NCBI RefSeq assembly: GCF_037126175.1
Contig: NZ_CP146986.1
Span: 1,144,501 to 1,208,500 of the forward strand
Source of the DNA: Pseudomonas sp. RSB 5.4
Lineage (GTDB): Bacteria; Pseudomonadota; Gammaproteobacteria; Pseudomonadales; Pseudomonadaceae
Length of the DNA stretch: 64,000 nt
Reading direction: 5' to 3'
Position numbers and translations under genes: made by a program. Each line of letters opens with the position of its first letter. Position 1 is the stretch's first letter. Below the pieces are notes generated by a model, which was not told the origin of the DNA, made no database searches, and worked only from the letters and a program-made list of their open reading frames with translations. Shown piece after piece: positions 1-8,266 of this stretch.

Positions 1-1
1 T

Positions 2-1627
2 TCACTTACTGCGGGATATGGCAGTACCTCGACCGCTGGATTCAACAGTTCGTTGATCGCAGGTTATGGCAGCACTCAAACAACGGGATATGAAAGCACC
101 CTGACTGCCGGATACGGCAGTACACAAACCGCGCAGGACAATAGCTCACTGACCACTGGCTACGGCAGTACGTCGACGGCCGGCTATCAAAGCTCGCTGA
201 TTGCCGGTTACGGCAGCACCCAGACCGCAGGCTACGAATCCACGTTGACGGCGGGTTACGGCAGTTGCCAGACAGCTCAGGAGCAAAGTTGGTTAACGAC
301 CGGCTACGGCAGTACCTCGACCGCTGGCTACGAAAGCACACTGATCGCCGGTTATGGCAGTACGCAAACCGCTGGCTATGGCAGCACCCTTACCGCCGGC
401 TACGGCAGTACTCAGACCGCCCAGGAACAAAGTTCGCTGACCACCGGTTATGGCAGCACTTCAACGGCAGGCTACAGCAGCACGCTGGTTGCCGGTTATG
501 GCAGCACGCAAACCGCCGGCTTCAACAGCAGCCTGACGGCAGGTTATGGCAGCACTTCGACCGCAGGGTACGAGAGCACCCTGATCGCCGGATATGGCAG
601 CACCCAGACCGCGGGGTACGACAGTATCCTGACGGCGGGGTATGGCAGCACGCTCACTGCACTCGACAGCAGTACCCTGACCGCAGGCTACGGCAGTACG
701 GAAATCGCAGGATTTGGCAGTTCGCTGATGGCCGGCTACGGCAGTTCGCAGACTGCCGGTTACGAGAGCACGCTGACGGCGGGTTATGGCAGCACCCAGA
801 TGGCGGCGCGCGACAGCACACTCACCGCCGGTTACGGCAGCACCGGGGTTGCAGGACAAGACAGCTCGCTGATCGCCGGTTACGGCAGCAGCTTGACCAG
901 TGGCGTTCGCAGCTTTTTGACCGCCGGTTACGGCAGCACACTGATCAGTGGACTGCACAGTGTCCTGACTGCCGGGTATGGCAGCAGCCTGACCTCCGGA
1001 ATGCGCAGCAGCTTGACGGCCGGATATGGCAGCAACCAGATCGCCAGTCATAAGAGTTCCCTGATCGCGGGCCATGAAAGCACGCAGATTGCCGGGCATA
1101 AAAGCATGTTGATCGCCGGCAAGGGCAGCTCGCAAACAGCGGGTTCTCGCAGCACGTTGATCGCCGGTGCCAACAGCATTCAGATGGCGGGTGATCGCAG
1201 CAAGCTGACTGCCGGTGCCGACAGCACCCAGACAGCCGGCGACCGCAGCAAACTCCTGGCTGGCAGCAACAGTTACCTGACGGCGGGCGATCGCAGCAAA
1301 CTCACCGCTGGCGACGACTGTGTGCTGATGGCAGGGGATCGCAGCAAGCTGACCGCCGGCAAAAACTGCGTGTTGACCGCTGGTGCCGACAGCCGACTCA
1401 TCGGGAGCCTCGGCTCAACGCTTTCAGGCGGGGAGAATTCAACCCTGGTCTTCCGCTCCTGGGATGGCAAGCGCTACACCAACGTGGTCGTCAAGACCGG
1501 AATCGACGGGGTAGAGGCTGACGTTCCGTATCAGATTGACGAGGACAGCAATGTGCTGGTCAGGGCTGAGGACACCGACAAGATGACTCAAGCGATCCAT
1601 ATCACACCTGAACAGGACGTGGAGTGA
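2..1627 (+). CDS. Ice nucleation protein, C-terminal part (5' end outside window)
   Basis: The reading frame is open from the window edge and made almost wholly of 16-residue tandem coils built on AGYGSTLTAGYGSTQT-like octamers. This is the beta-solenoid of outer-membrane-anchored bacterial ice-nucleation proteins, whose TxT rows order water. From about base 1020 the coils change to AGDRSKLTAGADSTQT-like units with Arg, Lys or His at the GYGS position; in this family such terminal R-coils serve in multimer assembly. A non-repetitive cap of roughly 60 residues (from SGGENSTLVFRSWDGKRY) ends at TGA 1625-1627. The N-terminal domain and start lie upstream. Family identity is certain; the ina allele cannot be named. 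Confidence 0.97.
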   Translation, partial: SLTAGYGSTSTAGFNSSLIAGYGSTQTTGYESTLTAGYGSTQTAQDNSSLTTGYGSTSTAGYQSSLIAGYGSTQTAGYESTLTAGYGSCQTAQEQSWLTTGYGSTSTAGYESTLIAGYGSTQTAGYGSTLTAGYGSTQTAQEQSSLTTGYGSTSTAGYSSTLVAGYGSTQTAGFNSSLTAGYGSTSTAGYESTLIAGYGSTQTAGYDSILTAGYGSTLTALDSSTLTAGYGSTEIAGFGSSLMAGYGSSQTAGYESTLTAGYGSTQMAARDSTLTAGYGSTGVAGQDSSLIAGYGSSLTSGVRSFLTAGYGSTLISGLHSVLTAGYGSSLTSGMRSSLTAGYGSNQIASHKSSLIAGHESTQIAGHKSMLIAGKGSSQTAGSRSTLIAGANSIQMAGDRSKLTAGADSTQTAGDRSKLLAGSNSYLTAGDRSKLTAGDDCVLMAGDRSKLTAGKNCVLTAGADSRLIGSLGSTLSGGENSTLVFRSWDGKRYTNVVVKTGIDGVEADVPYQIDEDSNVLVRAEDTDKMTQAIHITPEQDVE

Positions 1628-1717
1628 TAAGGCCTGATGCGCTGCGGTTTTTCGTCAGTTCTTTTGAACCTGAGCAGAAGCCGGTTACTCAACCGGGAAA
1701 TGTTCGGGGATGATGTA

Positions 1718-1966
1718 ATGAACGCTTTCAAGAATCAGCTGACACTTGAGCAAGAATCAAGACTACATGCCCTGGATGCCTGGTATCGGGCGTTGGAAAA
1801 TCGAGAGCTGCGCATGGAATCTCCCGATGCCTATCACGAGGAACTGTTGCGCAAGTCTGATGAGATGGATCGATTGGGGATGTTGACTCTGACCGAATTG
1901 CGCGACCTGCGCAGGGACGCGGACGCGGCCTATCTGCTTGCGGTCGCCGGCAAGGATTATCACTGA
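1718..1966 (+). CDS. Small helical protein, RMxxPxAhhE family
   Basis: 82 residues, predicted helical and charged. I start at ATG 1718, preceded by GGGGA; an in-frame ATG at 1700 is also possible. Residues 10-75 (LDAWYRALENRELRMESPDAYHEE... then ADAAYLLAV) align by eye with the N-terminal 80 residues of the protein at 62232-62957 (LRLQQWRATLDDQDFRMQNPEAHRE... then ADAAYWHSV), so the two share a small domain. The gene follows the ice-nucleation gene by about 90 bp and may be co-transcribed with it. Function unknown. Confidence 0.6.
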   Translation: MNAFKNQLTLEQESRLHALDAWYRALENRELRMESPDAYHEELLRKSDEMDRLGMLTLTELRDLRRDADAAYLLAVAGKDYH

Positions 1967-2082
1967 GATGTGCCATCGTCGCCCGAACACAGCCCCGCGG
2001 GCGGGCGAAGGCAGCCTTGACGCATAAATCCGCACGCCATTTGACGCGCGGATTCACTCGTCCGGTCCACGTATCGCCGGCT

Positions 2083-3306
2083 TCAGGTCGTCAACAGTGT
2101 TGCGCTGCCGTCGGTCTGTGGCACAGCGATGTGGCTGTCACCGGGTGTCAGAATGACTTTCCGGCAGTCCTCTTGTTTTTTATCAAAGATCTTATATCCC
2201 TCGGCGGCCTGCTCAAGTGACAGGCGATGGCTGATGATGACTTCCGGTGCAAGACGACCCGTTTCGATGTGATCCAGGAGCTCAGGCAGGAAACGGTGCA
2301 CATGGGTCTGCCCCATCTTGAAGGTCAAACCCTTGTCGAATGCATCGCCGAACAGGAAGCCATGAATGAACCCGGAATAAACGCCCGGGACGCTGACAAC
2401 ACCTCCACGTCTGACCGCAGCGATACACTGACGCAGCGCTTTGCCGCTACTGCCCTCAAGCTTGAGAGTCGCGAGGACCGTTTCCGTCGTGCTTCCCTTG
2501 GCTTCGAACCCGACCGCATCCACGACGCCGTCGACGCCTCGCATCCCTTTGGTTTGCCGGATGATCGTATCGGCAGGGTCGTCGTCTTCGTCGAAGTTGA
2601 TCGGAATTACGCCATAGGTTTTCTGCGCGTAAGCCAAGCGATAAGGATGGTGATCAACCATGAAAATCTGCTCGGCCCCGAGCATCCTGGCACAGGCCGC
2701 GCTCAACAAACCGACGGGGCCCGCGCCATAGATGGCGATGCTCGAGCCATGACCAATGCCGGCGTTCGTCACGGCCTGATAGGCAGTGGGGAGAATGTCG
2801 GATAGGAAGAGGACTTTTTCATCCGACAGCGTCCCCGGCACTTTGAACGGCCCGGTGTTGGCCTTCGGTACGCGTACGTATTCAGCCTGACCGCCAGGCA
2901 CCCCGCCGTACATATGGCTGAAGCCGAAGAGAGCAGCGCCTGGTGGTATTGCCTTTTTATTGACGATCGCTCCACGCCCCGTATTGGTTGTCTCGCAGGC
3001 CGCGAACAGATCCATCGCGCAAAAGAAGCAGCTGCCGCAGGCGATGACAAAAGGAATGACCACGCGGTCGCCGGGTTGCACAGCGGTCACTGCCGAGCCT
3101 GCCTCCTCGACGATTCCCATGAATTCATGACCGAAGATATCGCCGTGCTCGACGGTTGGAATTTTTCCTCGGTACAGATGAAGGTCAGAGCCGCAGATCG
3201 CCGTTGCTGTGACTCGCAGGATGATGTCGTCATTGTCCTCGATAACCGGATCCGGAACGGTGTCGACCTTGACGCTGTGCGCGCCGTGATACGTGAGTGC
3301 TCTCAT
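2083..3306 (-). CDS. Zinc-dependent alcohol dehydrogenase (formaldehyde dehydrogenase-like MDR)
   Basis: 407 residues, a full-length medium-chain dehydrogenase. Catalytic zinc ligands are visible at Cys38 (AICGSDLH) and His60-Glu61 (GHEF). The structural zinc lobe is Cys90, Cys93, Cys96 and Cys104 (CGSCFFC...C). The NAD-binding Rossmann motif is [10 protein letters not shown], near residue 195. Length and motifs fit the glutathione-independent formaldehyde dehydrogenase-like branch, which oxidises alcohols or aldehydes with NAD in the cytoplasm; the true substrate cannot be read from sequence. It is a stand-alone minus-strand gene, convergent with the small gene at 1718. A GCAAGGGGCAAGAGGTC stretch just upstream supplies the ribosome site. 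Confidence 0.93.
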   Translation of the reverse strand: MRALTYHGAHSVKVDTVPDPVIEDNDDIILRVTATAICGSDLHLYRGKIPTVEHGDIFGHEFMGIVEEAGSAVTAVQPGDRVVIPFVIACGSCFFCAMDLFAACETTNTGRGAIVNKKAIPPGAALFGFSHMYGGVPGGQAEYVRVPKANTGPFKVPGTLSDEKVLFLSDILPTAYQAVTNAGIGHGSSIAIYGAGPVGLLSAACARMLGAEQIFMVDHHPYRLAYAQKTYGVIPINFDEDDDPADTIIRQTKGMRGVDGVVDAVGFEAKGSTTETVLATLKLEGSSGKALRQCIAAVRRGGVVSVPGVYSGFIHGFLFGDAFDKGLTFKMGQTHVHRFLPELLDHIETGRLAPEVIISHRLSLEQAAEGYKIFDKKQEDCRKVILTPGDSHIAVPQTDGSATLLTT

Positions 3307-3554
3307 GACCTCTTGCCCCTTGCTTCATCTGAATGTAAGTGGGAGAGGACTGCCGGCCAACGTAAGTTCACAGTGATAGCGCCACAAGTGACTAGCGGTC
3401 GACAGGCGAGCACCTGGCGCAATTTTTTCAAACCTTATGGAACAGAGAAGGGTCGACTGCAGATTCCTGCCTTCCTTGGAGTAAGTGCTGCTGCCGTGAT
3501 TCGCTGTCCCTGCACGGTATCGGCTTCTTGTCAGTTTACACACGCGACAAATGC

Positions 3555-3584
3555 AACAGCCCTGAACATTCAGGGCTGTTTTTA
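3555..3584 (+). terminator. Rho-independent terminator
   Basis: A perfect 11-bp stem (AACAGCCCTGA / TCAGGGCTGTT) with a 4-nt loop is followed by TTTTTA on the plus strand. It lies between the GAF-protein gene (minus strand, ending at 3601) and the start of the dehydrogenase. The T-tract faces right, so as a simple terminator it would stop plus-strand readthrough; as a hairpin it may still protect the 3' end of the minus-strand gene. Confidence 0.7.
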
Positions 3585-3600
3585 GTTATTCGCTAACGCC

Positions 3601-4125
3601 TTAGCCGTTCTTGCTGTAGCCGCTGCCGGCCTCTGTCAGATTCGAGTAGAAGATGCAGCCGATCAGTCTCGCGAACAGGCCTAACGTATCCGCCAGATCC
3701 GGGTCGTCGAAAATGACTGCCCTCGAGTCCAATGCGCACAACGCGCCCCAAAGTTGTCCGTCAGGAAGAAAAATAGGCGCCCCTGCGTAGCTTTCAATCA
3801 AATACTGCTTCACCACAGGACGTGTCGAAAACCTGCCGTCGCGACTTATTTGTGGCACGAAAAGCACCTGCGGGTCTCTGCGAAACTCACTGCAAAGTGT
3901 GGTCTCCAGTTCCAGGGTGTCGCCGGTGTTGATCCCAAGCTCGATAGGATCGTAGGCGGAACAGACGATCCATTCCGTGTCGGTGAATTTTGCGATTGCC
4001 GCGAAGCGTGTCCCGGTCATGCGTGTGACGAGCTGCAGAATATTGGTTGTAGCTTCAATTTCAGCGATAGAGGAACGCTCCTCCGCGCTTAGCAACGCTC
4101 TGTGAATGGTTTCACTGAGAGGCAT
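3601..4125 (-). CDS. GAF-domain protein
   Basis: 174 residues forming one GAF domain (about 12-160) with little else: a helical start, then TRFAAIAKFTDTEWIVCSAYD, TLELETTLCSEFR and YAGAPIFLPDGQLWGALCALD, the typical strand order ending in GxLCALD. GAF domains bind small ligands or sense redox or light. With no output domain this is a free-standing sensor or partner protein. ATG 4125 is preceded by GGAGAA. It is monocistronic, with clear gaps on both sides. Confidence 0.85.
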   Translation of the reverse strand: MPLSETIHRALLSAEERSSIAEIEATTNILQLVTRMTGTRFAAIAKFTDTEWIVCSAYDPIELGINTGDTLELETTLCSEFRRDPQVLFVPQISRDGRFSTRPVVKQYLIESYAGAPIFLPDGQLWGALCALDSRAVIFDDPDLADTLGLFARLIGCIFYSNLTEAGSGYSKNG

Positions 4126-4327
4126 GCATTGTTCTCCGGTAATGATTGATCGAGCTGGCGACGGCTAAACGCTTTTGAAACTGCCCGTTTTGATATCAAG
4201 CAAAAGGAATTCGTTCACCTGAAAGGTTCCTGATAGCTGCAATAGCGAAGGTTCATTGGTGTCAGGCTTGAGGCGCCGTTATCGGCGGCGTAGCCTTGAT
4301 CATACAATTTGTTGGATCTCGCATTGA

Positions 4328-4573
4328 ATGCAGGGTGAGGAAGTGGAAGGCGTAGTGTTGAACGAAAAGATGCAGCGTGAAGCTGATCGGCTTCTGGCGC
4401 AGATTGTCCGGGCAGACTCGATGATCATCGCGGTGAAGGCGGGGGCTCGCGCAGATGGCTTCGTGCTTGGGTTGGAAACCAGTGGGGTTTTGCGTGCCGG
4501 CGATGCTGAAAGGCTGTACGTCATTTTTGAAGCGGCTTTGGTCGAGCGGCTGAAAACGCTTTCGCGGCCTTGA
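4328..4573 (+). CDS. Conserved Pseudomonas small protein, paralogue of 61288-61527
   Basis: 81 residues (VEGVVLNEKMQREADRLLAQ... ending in VERLKTLSRP). About 80% identical by eye over the shared length to the 79-residue protein at 61288-61527 near the right prophage end. No recognisable motif. ATG 4328 has a weak ribosome site; an in-frame GTG at 4343 would match the start of the paralogue better. Its presence outside attL supports the reading of this strip as a relic of an earlier element. Confidence 0.65.
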   Translation: MQGEEVEGVVLNEKMQREADRLLAQIVRADSMIIAVKAGARADGFVLGLETSGVLRAGDAERLYVIFEAALVERLKTLSRP

Positions 4574-4675
4574 GCTGCGTGTCAGTCGCGCGCGGGTGGG
4601 CGGAAGGGAAAAGGCATAGCGGGGTAGTGGGGCCGGCGGTGGAGGCTTAGTCCGAGCCACCGGCAACGAGCATGG

Positions 4676-4810
4676 TTATTCTACGATGCAAATCCAGCGG
4701 TGGTTCTGCCGGTATGGCGCGCGAGTGAAGTGAACATCTGAAACCAGATTCATTCCTTGCTCTTGGAGCGCTTCGGTCAGTTGTACGAGCGTCTCTGCCT
4801 GGATAGTCAT
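4676..4810 (-). CDS. Hypothetical 44-residue protein
   Basis: A short ORF (MTIQAETLVQLTEALQEQGM... ending in WICIVE) preceded by GAGGTGACAGCA, a good ribosome site 6 nt before the ATG. It is intact, with codon use typical of the neighbourhood. No known domain. It sits alone in the accessory strip left of attL. Confidence 0.5.
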   Translation of the reverse strand: MTIQAETLVQLTEALQEQGMNLVSDVHFTRAPYRQNHRWICIVE

Positions 4811-4910
4811 TGCTGTCACCTCGTCAGATTTTCTGCGTTCATAATTCTTGACCAAAAGGACAACTGGCTAATTCAATTTTTCTACCTGACGGATATGCAA
4901 ATCACCAAGA

Positions 4911-5010
4911 CCCGCTACTGGCGTCTGTCTGGGTTTGTAGCATCAAATTGTCGACATGCGAGGGGGGCGTACTTCATTCGGCCGATGCGCGATGACATCG
5001 ATGGCCCAAT
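4911..5010. repeat. Dispersed ~100-bp repeat, copy 1 (copy 2 at 20291-20390)
   Basis: The stretch beginning CCCGCTACTGGCG and containing ATTCGGCCGATGCGCG is about 80% identical to 20291-20390. A third, short match (GACCCGCTACTGGCG) is at 21369-21383. In the plus frame both long copies can encode the same stretch (FIRPMRDDIDG / LIRPMRGDIDG), but neither has a convincing start. The rest of the 4811-5163 gap holds no gene I can support. Confidence 0.6.
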
Positions 5011-5163
5011 GTGTCGTCAATTGAGAATGCGGGTTGCATTCAGAACAGTGACCAGCCACTTCGATCTCAACGGAGTGCTGCAGCAATTCTTGATCGCGGT
5101 AGCAGGATGGCTTGATCGATCTTCGGGCCTTAGACTGCGAAGAACCGAAGATTGGAGCTTTTT

Positions 5164-5433
5164 TTAGATCCGATGGATCTGAGTGATGTGCGGCTTGCCA
5201 TTAATTGGCGCGTAGATTTCTACGATCGCTTGCCAGCCGTTTGGAGAACCCGGAAGCGTAGCTTTCGACTTGTAGCGATAGTTGGTGCCATTAACGACTT
5301 GGCTGGAAACCTCTTCGGGCGTGTAGCTCACGCCAACGAAGCCGGCCAGTGCTTCTTTGAAGACTTCCTGATCCTTGGGAGTCAGTTTGTGGTAAGGGGT
5401 CCATCCACCAACAAGATGTTCTTGAGCTGTCAT
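5164..5433 (-). CDS. Cystatin-like protein
   Basis: 89 residues. The order LVGGWTPYH, then a helix (KDQEVFKEALAGFVG), then QVVNGTNYRYKSKA, then a C-terminal strand pair (AIVEIYAPINGKPHITQI) matches type-1 cystatins (stefins). It has the N-terminal Gly segment, one helix, and the QxVxG first hairpin (QVVNG, near residue 45). Cystatins inhibit papain-type cysteine proteases by wedging these loops into the active site. There is no signal peptide, so it would act in the cytoplasm. ATG 5433 follows GGGAGATTTA. A related fold without protease inhibition is possible. Confidence 0.72.
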   Translation of the reverse strand: MTAQEHLVGGWTPYHKLTPKDQEVFKEALAGFVGVSYTPEEVSSQVVNGTNYRYKSKATLPGSPNGWQAIVEIYAPINGKPHITQIHRI

Positions 5434-5760
5434 GAATTAAATCTCCCTATTTAAATTCCTACTCGTTTGGCTTTTCGGAGTACGCCCCGTTTATTCAATG
5501 GTTTCCGGAATCCATTTCCTGAATAGTTTTCCGTGCATCCCTGACTGCGTTGAGATGATTGTCCAGGAAAACACCGATACGAGCTTACTGCCGGTGCCGG
5601 GGAGTGTAGGTGAAGAGGGGGGGAGGTCAAGGCGATTGCAGCGAAGAGGTCAGGGGCGACGTCTTGTAAAAAAGGCAATCGGCGCTGGCATATGTCGAAT
5701 TGGTTGGAGCGCTAACCACGAGCGTCCAGTTGCGCCAAGTGCACTTTTCCGGCACCGGTT
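5434..5760. other. Intergenic stretch without a supported gene
   Basis: 327 bases upstream of the cystatin-like gene and downstream of the secreted-protein gene. Open frames here are short, lack ribosome sites and show no family resemblance. I see no hairpin or repeat. Confidence 0.5.
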
Positions 5761-6084
5761 TCAAAAAGTCGAGGCGATTGCCTGGGCGAGTTGCATGTCG
5801 GTCATCAACGGCGAGCCGTACGTCGAGCGGTAGTATCGAGACGCTTGCTCAAATTGAGCGCCGCGGATCTCGCCATCTGAGCCAATGAATGCAAGAGCAT
5901 CAGCCTTCGCAGGCTTGAAGTTTTTTGCCGCCAACTCAGACAGTCCAGTGGTTCCTGACAGGAGGAATGTTGGAGCCATCGTTATCATCATCATCGAGTT
6001 TTCGTACGAACCCTTATCTTCCGCAAGGGTTTGGGTGCTGATCAGTGCGAGAGTGATGATGCCGTAGGCTTTCCATGAGTCCAT
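5761..6084 (-). CDS. Secreted protein of unknown function (ALAFIGSDGExRGAQFEQA family)
   Basis: 107 residues from ATG 6084, preceded by AAGGAAGCGG. Residues 1-23 form a signal peptide (YGIITLALISTQTLA) and the mature protein should be periplasmic. The conserved C-terminal block (DALAFIGSDGEIRGAQFEQA then MTDMQLAQAIAS) recurs in a start-less fragment at 21820-21985 inside the prophage. No catalytic motif. The longer frame to 6123 has no ribosome site. Confidence 0.65.
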   Translation of the reverse strand: MDSWKAYGIITLALISTQTLAEDKGSYENSMMMITMAPTFLLSGTTGLSELAAKNFKPAKADALAFIGSDGEIRGAQFEQASRYYRSTYGSPLMTDMQLAQAIASTF

Positions 6085-6156
6085 ATTACAACCGCTTCCT
6101 TGCTGTCTAATGTGATGGCGCAAAGATAGCAGAGTAGGGTGTTTGCTCGAAACAAG

Positions 6157-6185
6157 AAGCCCGGCGCTGGGCCGGGCTTTCAGGA
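6157..6185 (-). terminator. Terminator downstream of the 6265-6534 gene
   Basis: Stem AAGCCCGGC / GCCGGGCTT; read on the minus strand it is followed by CTTGTTTC. It lies about 80 bp past the stop of the 6265-6534 gene, in the correct orientation to end its transcript. Confidence 0.55.
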
Positions 6186-6264
6186 AAAAATCAGGAGCTC
6201 AACTGCGGTTTATTTGTGTAAGCGGAAATCGCAAGTTAAGCGACGGACACGGGGAGCGCCTTTC

Positions 6265-6534
6265 TTACGGCTTGAGGAATATACAAGTACCCGCATTCCA
6301 ATGTCTGCTTCTGGCCGATAGCGCTGACTCGGGCGCCATCAAAACGGCCAAGGTCATCTTGATGAACTCCTCGTTGTGGTCGATCGTCCAGAGTGCGCCG
6401 CGCACGTTCTCGGCGACATCTGCCGATCCGCGCTGCTCGACCCAGTTGGACAGCTCCATGATGGCGGCTTCGAAGGCGAGTTGGTTTTCGTTGATCTTGA
6501 AGAACAGGGAAGGGAGCAGGTCGGAGTTGGGCAT
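6265..6534 (-). CDS. Small conserved protein, chromosomal-side copy of 63421-63630
   Basis: 89 residues from ATG 6534, with AAGGAA 6 nt upstream. The core (MPNSDLLPSLFFKINENQ... to EEFIKMTLAVLMAPE) is almost identical to the 69-residue protein at 63421-63630. Here the stop codon after MAPE is lost and the protein runs on about 20 residues (to CIFLKP), probably a degenerate tail. The family is common in Pseudomonas and looks like a helical phage-associated protein of unknown role. It sits immediately outside attL. Confidence 0.65.
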   Translation of the reverse strand: MPNSDLLPSLFFKINENQLAFEAAIMELSNWVEQRGSADVAENVRGALWTIDHNEEFIKMTLAVLMAPESALSARSRHWNAGTCIFLKP

Positions 6535-6620
6535 TTTGGTTTCCTTGGCGGCCAAGGAATGAGCGCAGCACCGTGTTACATGAAGAGTGTTTTAACGATT
6601 GGCAGGGCGCCGGAGAGGGG
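6332..6620. repeat. 289-bp direct repeat flanking att, left copy (right copy 63428-63716)
   Basis: Both copies contain the small conserved gene, its ribosome site and the following GAGTGTTTTAACGATTGGCAG stretch, at a constant offset of 57,096 bases and with over 90% identity. The sequences then diverge until the tRNA terminator and att core. The right copy lies inside the prophage, so the element carries a copy of what also flanks it. Confidence 0.85.
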
Positions 6621-6703
6621 AACAATCGCTCGAGTTATGGAACGCGTCCACAAAAGATATGGAACACATACCGAAAGGCAGAAGTTTTCATAAACACCAG
6701 AAA

Positions 6704-6735
6704 CGACAAAGCCCTGAATAATCAGGGCTTTGTCG
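6704..6735 (-). terminator. tRNA-Ser terminator, left copy
   Basis: Perfect 14-bp stem CGACAAAGCCCTGA / TCAGGGCTTTGTCG with loop ATAA. On the minus strand it ends in TTT. It is identical to the terminator of the intact tRNA-Ser at 63790-63821, so the duplicated region covers both tRNA 3' end and terminator. Confidence 0.8.
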
Positions 6736-6743
6736 TACATAAG

Positions 6744-6804
6744 ATGGCGGAGGCGATGGGATTCGAACTCATGGACCTGTTACAGTCGACGGTTTTCAAG
6801 ACCG
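6744..6804 (-). other. attL: 61-bp core, 3' part of tRNA-Ser(UGA)
   Basis: Bases 6744-6804 are identical to 63830-63890. They contain the acceptor 3' strand with CCA, the T arm, the long variable arm and the anticodon arm of tRNA-Ser, and end in the anticodon stem (GACCG); beyond that the left copy turns into phage sequence. It cannot form a tRNA by itself. The integrase gene begins about 125 bp to the right, as expected for a tRNA-targeting tyrosine integrase. Confidence 0.95.
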
Positions 6805-6928
6805 ATATTCAAATCCTCTAAATACGCGGCTTGCAGAGGATTTTCGTTCCAATACTTTTATTTTTAGGCACCCCTGTAGACCGCATTCTACAAGGGGCAC
6901 GTTTTGAGTTTTGTAACGAGTTTTTGAG

Positions 6929-7978
6929 CTATTTCGATGGTTTGGCAATAGCGCCGATGCGGCGGTAGACACGCTCTGTGATGTCACCTTTGGTGTGACC
7001 AAGCAGCAGGCTCGCATCAGCCACGTCGATGATTTCAGAGGCCGCTTTTGGCCGAATGTCGCGAAACTGGAAGCTCCCGATTTTCTCAGCCAGTAGCGTG
7101 TCACCCAATTCCTCAGCCTGCTTCTTGGCCTTTTCTCGGGCTTTGTCCCAGCGGTCGCGCAGCATCTTCGCGGTCATGCGCTTGCCGCGCTCACTCACGA
7201 TCAAATAGCTGCAATTGTGCTGGGCATTGCGCTCAGCCATTGCTGTAATCAGCAGCCCCAAACTGTTCAACTCACCGCCGTCAGTCATCTGGATGCGCAG
7301 CTTCTTGTGCGTCTTGTTCTGCTGGACGGTGAGGTATCCGCCTTGGATATCATCGTCTCTCATGACCAGCACATCTGCCGGCCGCTGACCGGTCAGATAA
7401 GCCAAGTCCATCGCGTCTTTCAGCTCTTGAGCTGCCTTCCTGTAAACCGCCTCCCAAACCACGTCGTTCGCGTAGTAATCCCTCGGTGTCTCTTTGTTTT
7501 TGCGTACGCCCTGACAAGGATTTTCCTTTGTCGTCAGGCCCCACTCCCGAGCAATGTTGAAAATATGGGAGAGGGTGGCTATTTCCCGGTTCGCCCGTAC
7601 CTTTGCTGATCGGGCGTCGCGGTAACCAGCGATCGTCGCCGGCGTGATCGAGTCAATCGGTGCGCTATCGAACATCGTCCGTAGCTGCTTGATTTCCGCC
7701 AAGTTGTCCTTTTGCGTGCGCGGGGCTTTCTTCGGCACGATGTCGCGGATGTACCTATCGAAAATCCCCTTCATCGTGCGCAGGTCGAGTGGTTTTTCCT
7801 TGGCTTCCAGCTCTGCCCATTTGATTCTGGCCTGGTCCAGGTCTTTGCCCAGCGGTATCGCTTTTCCGGTGAGGTCCAGATAAAAATAGGAGATCCAGAC
7901 CTTTCCGCTTTTCCGTGTTCGCGTCCACTGGTACATCCGGGGTGGCAAGTTGCGTGTGTCGGCCTTGCGGGGGCGCAT
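6929..7978 (-). CDS. int: Tyrosine site-specific integrase
   Basis: 349 residues. An N-terminal DNA-binding part is followed by a core-binding domain (about 70-165) and a catalytic domain with the first Arg in TGQRPADV (near 200), a Lys in the QQNKTHKK hairpin, the box-II segment FQFRDIRPKAASE in place of HxLRR, His328 (LLLGHTKGD) and the nucleophile Tyr338 (VYRR). It would catalyse recombination at the tRNA-Ser core next to it. TGA of the upstream DUF4224-like gene lies one base before this ATG, so the two are translationally linked. Confidence 0.95.
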   Translation of the reverse strand: MRPRKADTRNLPPRMYQWTRTRKSGKVWISYFYLDLTGKAIPLGKDLDQARIKWAELEAKEKPLDLRTMKGIFDRYIRDIVPKKAPRTQKDNLAEIKQLRTMFDSAPIDSITPATIAGYRDARSAKVRANREIATLSHIFNIAREWGLTTKENPCQGVRKNKETPRDYYANDVVWEAVYRKAAQELKDAMDLAYLTGQRPADVLVMRDDDIQGGYLTVQQNKTHKKLRIQMTDGGELNSLGLLITAMAERNAQHNCSYLIVSERGKRMTAKMLRDRWDKAREKAKKQAEELGDTLLAEKIGSFQFRDIRPKAASEIIDVADASLLLGHTKGDITERVYRRIGAIAKPSK

Positions 7979-7979
7979 A

Positions 7980-8222
7980 TCAGTTCACTCGCGAATAATC
8001 AGGTGTCCATACCGGTGAAGCCGGCGGCGGGTTCGGATCGGCAATCGTAGGGCTGATCATGCCCAGCTTCATGCGGGCATACATCCGACCCACCAGTGGG
8101 CGCTTGCCGCGGCTTTCGACGAACACCCACTGGCGATCTATCAGCCAGCGGCGCTGGTAGGCCCGGGCCTTGTAGCCGGTGAGCTCGGCCAGCTCCTCGT
8201 CGGAGAGAATTTCAGTTTCCAT
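7980..8222 (-). CDS. DUF4224-type small protein, possible excision/regulatory factor
   Basis: 80 residues from METEILSDEELAELTGYK. This opening is the DUF4224 hallmark, a small helical DNA-binding-like domain typically encoded directly before phage integrases. Its location invites a role as directionality factor, but that is inference. The 124-residue frame reaches further upstream without a ribosome site. It overlaps into int by spacing (TGATATG). Confidence 0.75.
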   Translation of the reverse strand: METEILSDEELAELTGYKARAYQRRWLIDRQWVFVESRGKRPLVGRMYARMKLGMISPTIADPNPPPASPVWTPDYSRVN

Positions 8223-8266
8223 TGTGTTGCTCCATGCCGCGCGTGGCGGCAGAAGGTGGTGATCGG

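Noticed and set aside
265..1135. Long alternative frames (262 aa plus, 224 aa minus) across the ice-nucleation repeats
   Set aside because: They are mirror products of the 48-base repeats; composition is repetitive Arg/Gln or Ala/Thr and no start site is present.
1..1400. Regularly spaced repeats resembling a CRISPR array
   Set aside because: Repeat units are contiguous and translate into beta-solenoid coils; no unique spacers.
2227..2805. 192-residue plus-strand frame inside the dehydrogenase gene
   Set aside because: Antisense shadow of a gene with complete zinc and NAD motifs.
6744..6804. A second tRNA-Ser gene
   Set aside because: Only the 3' two thirds is present; the 5' acceptor and D arm are missing. 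It is the att duplicate.
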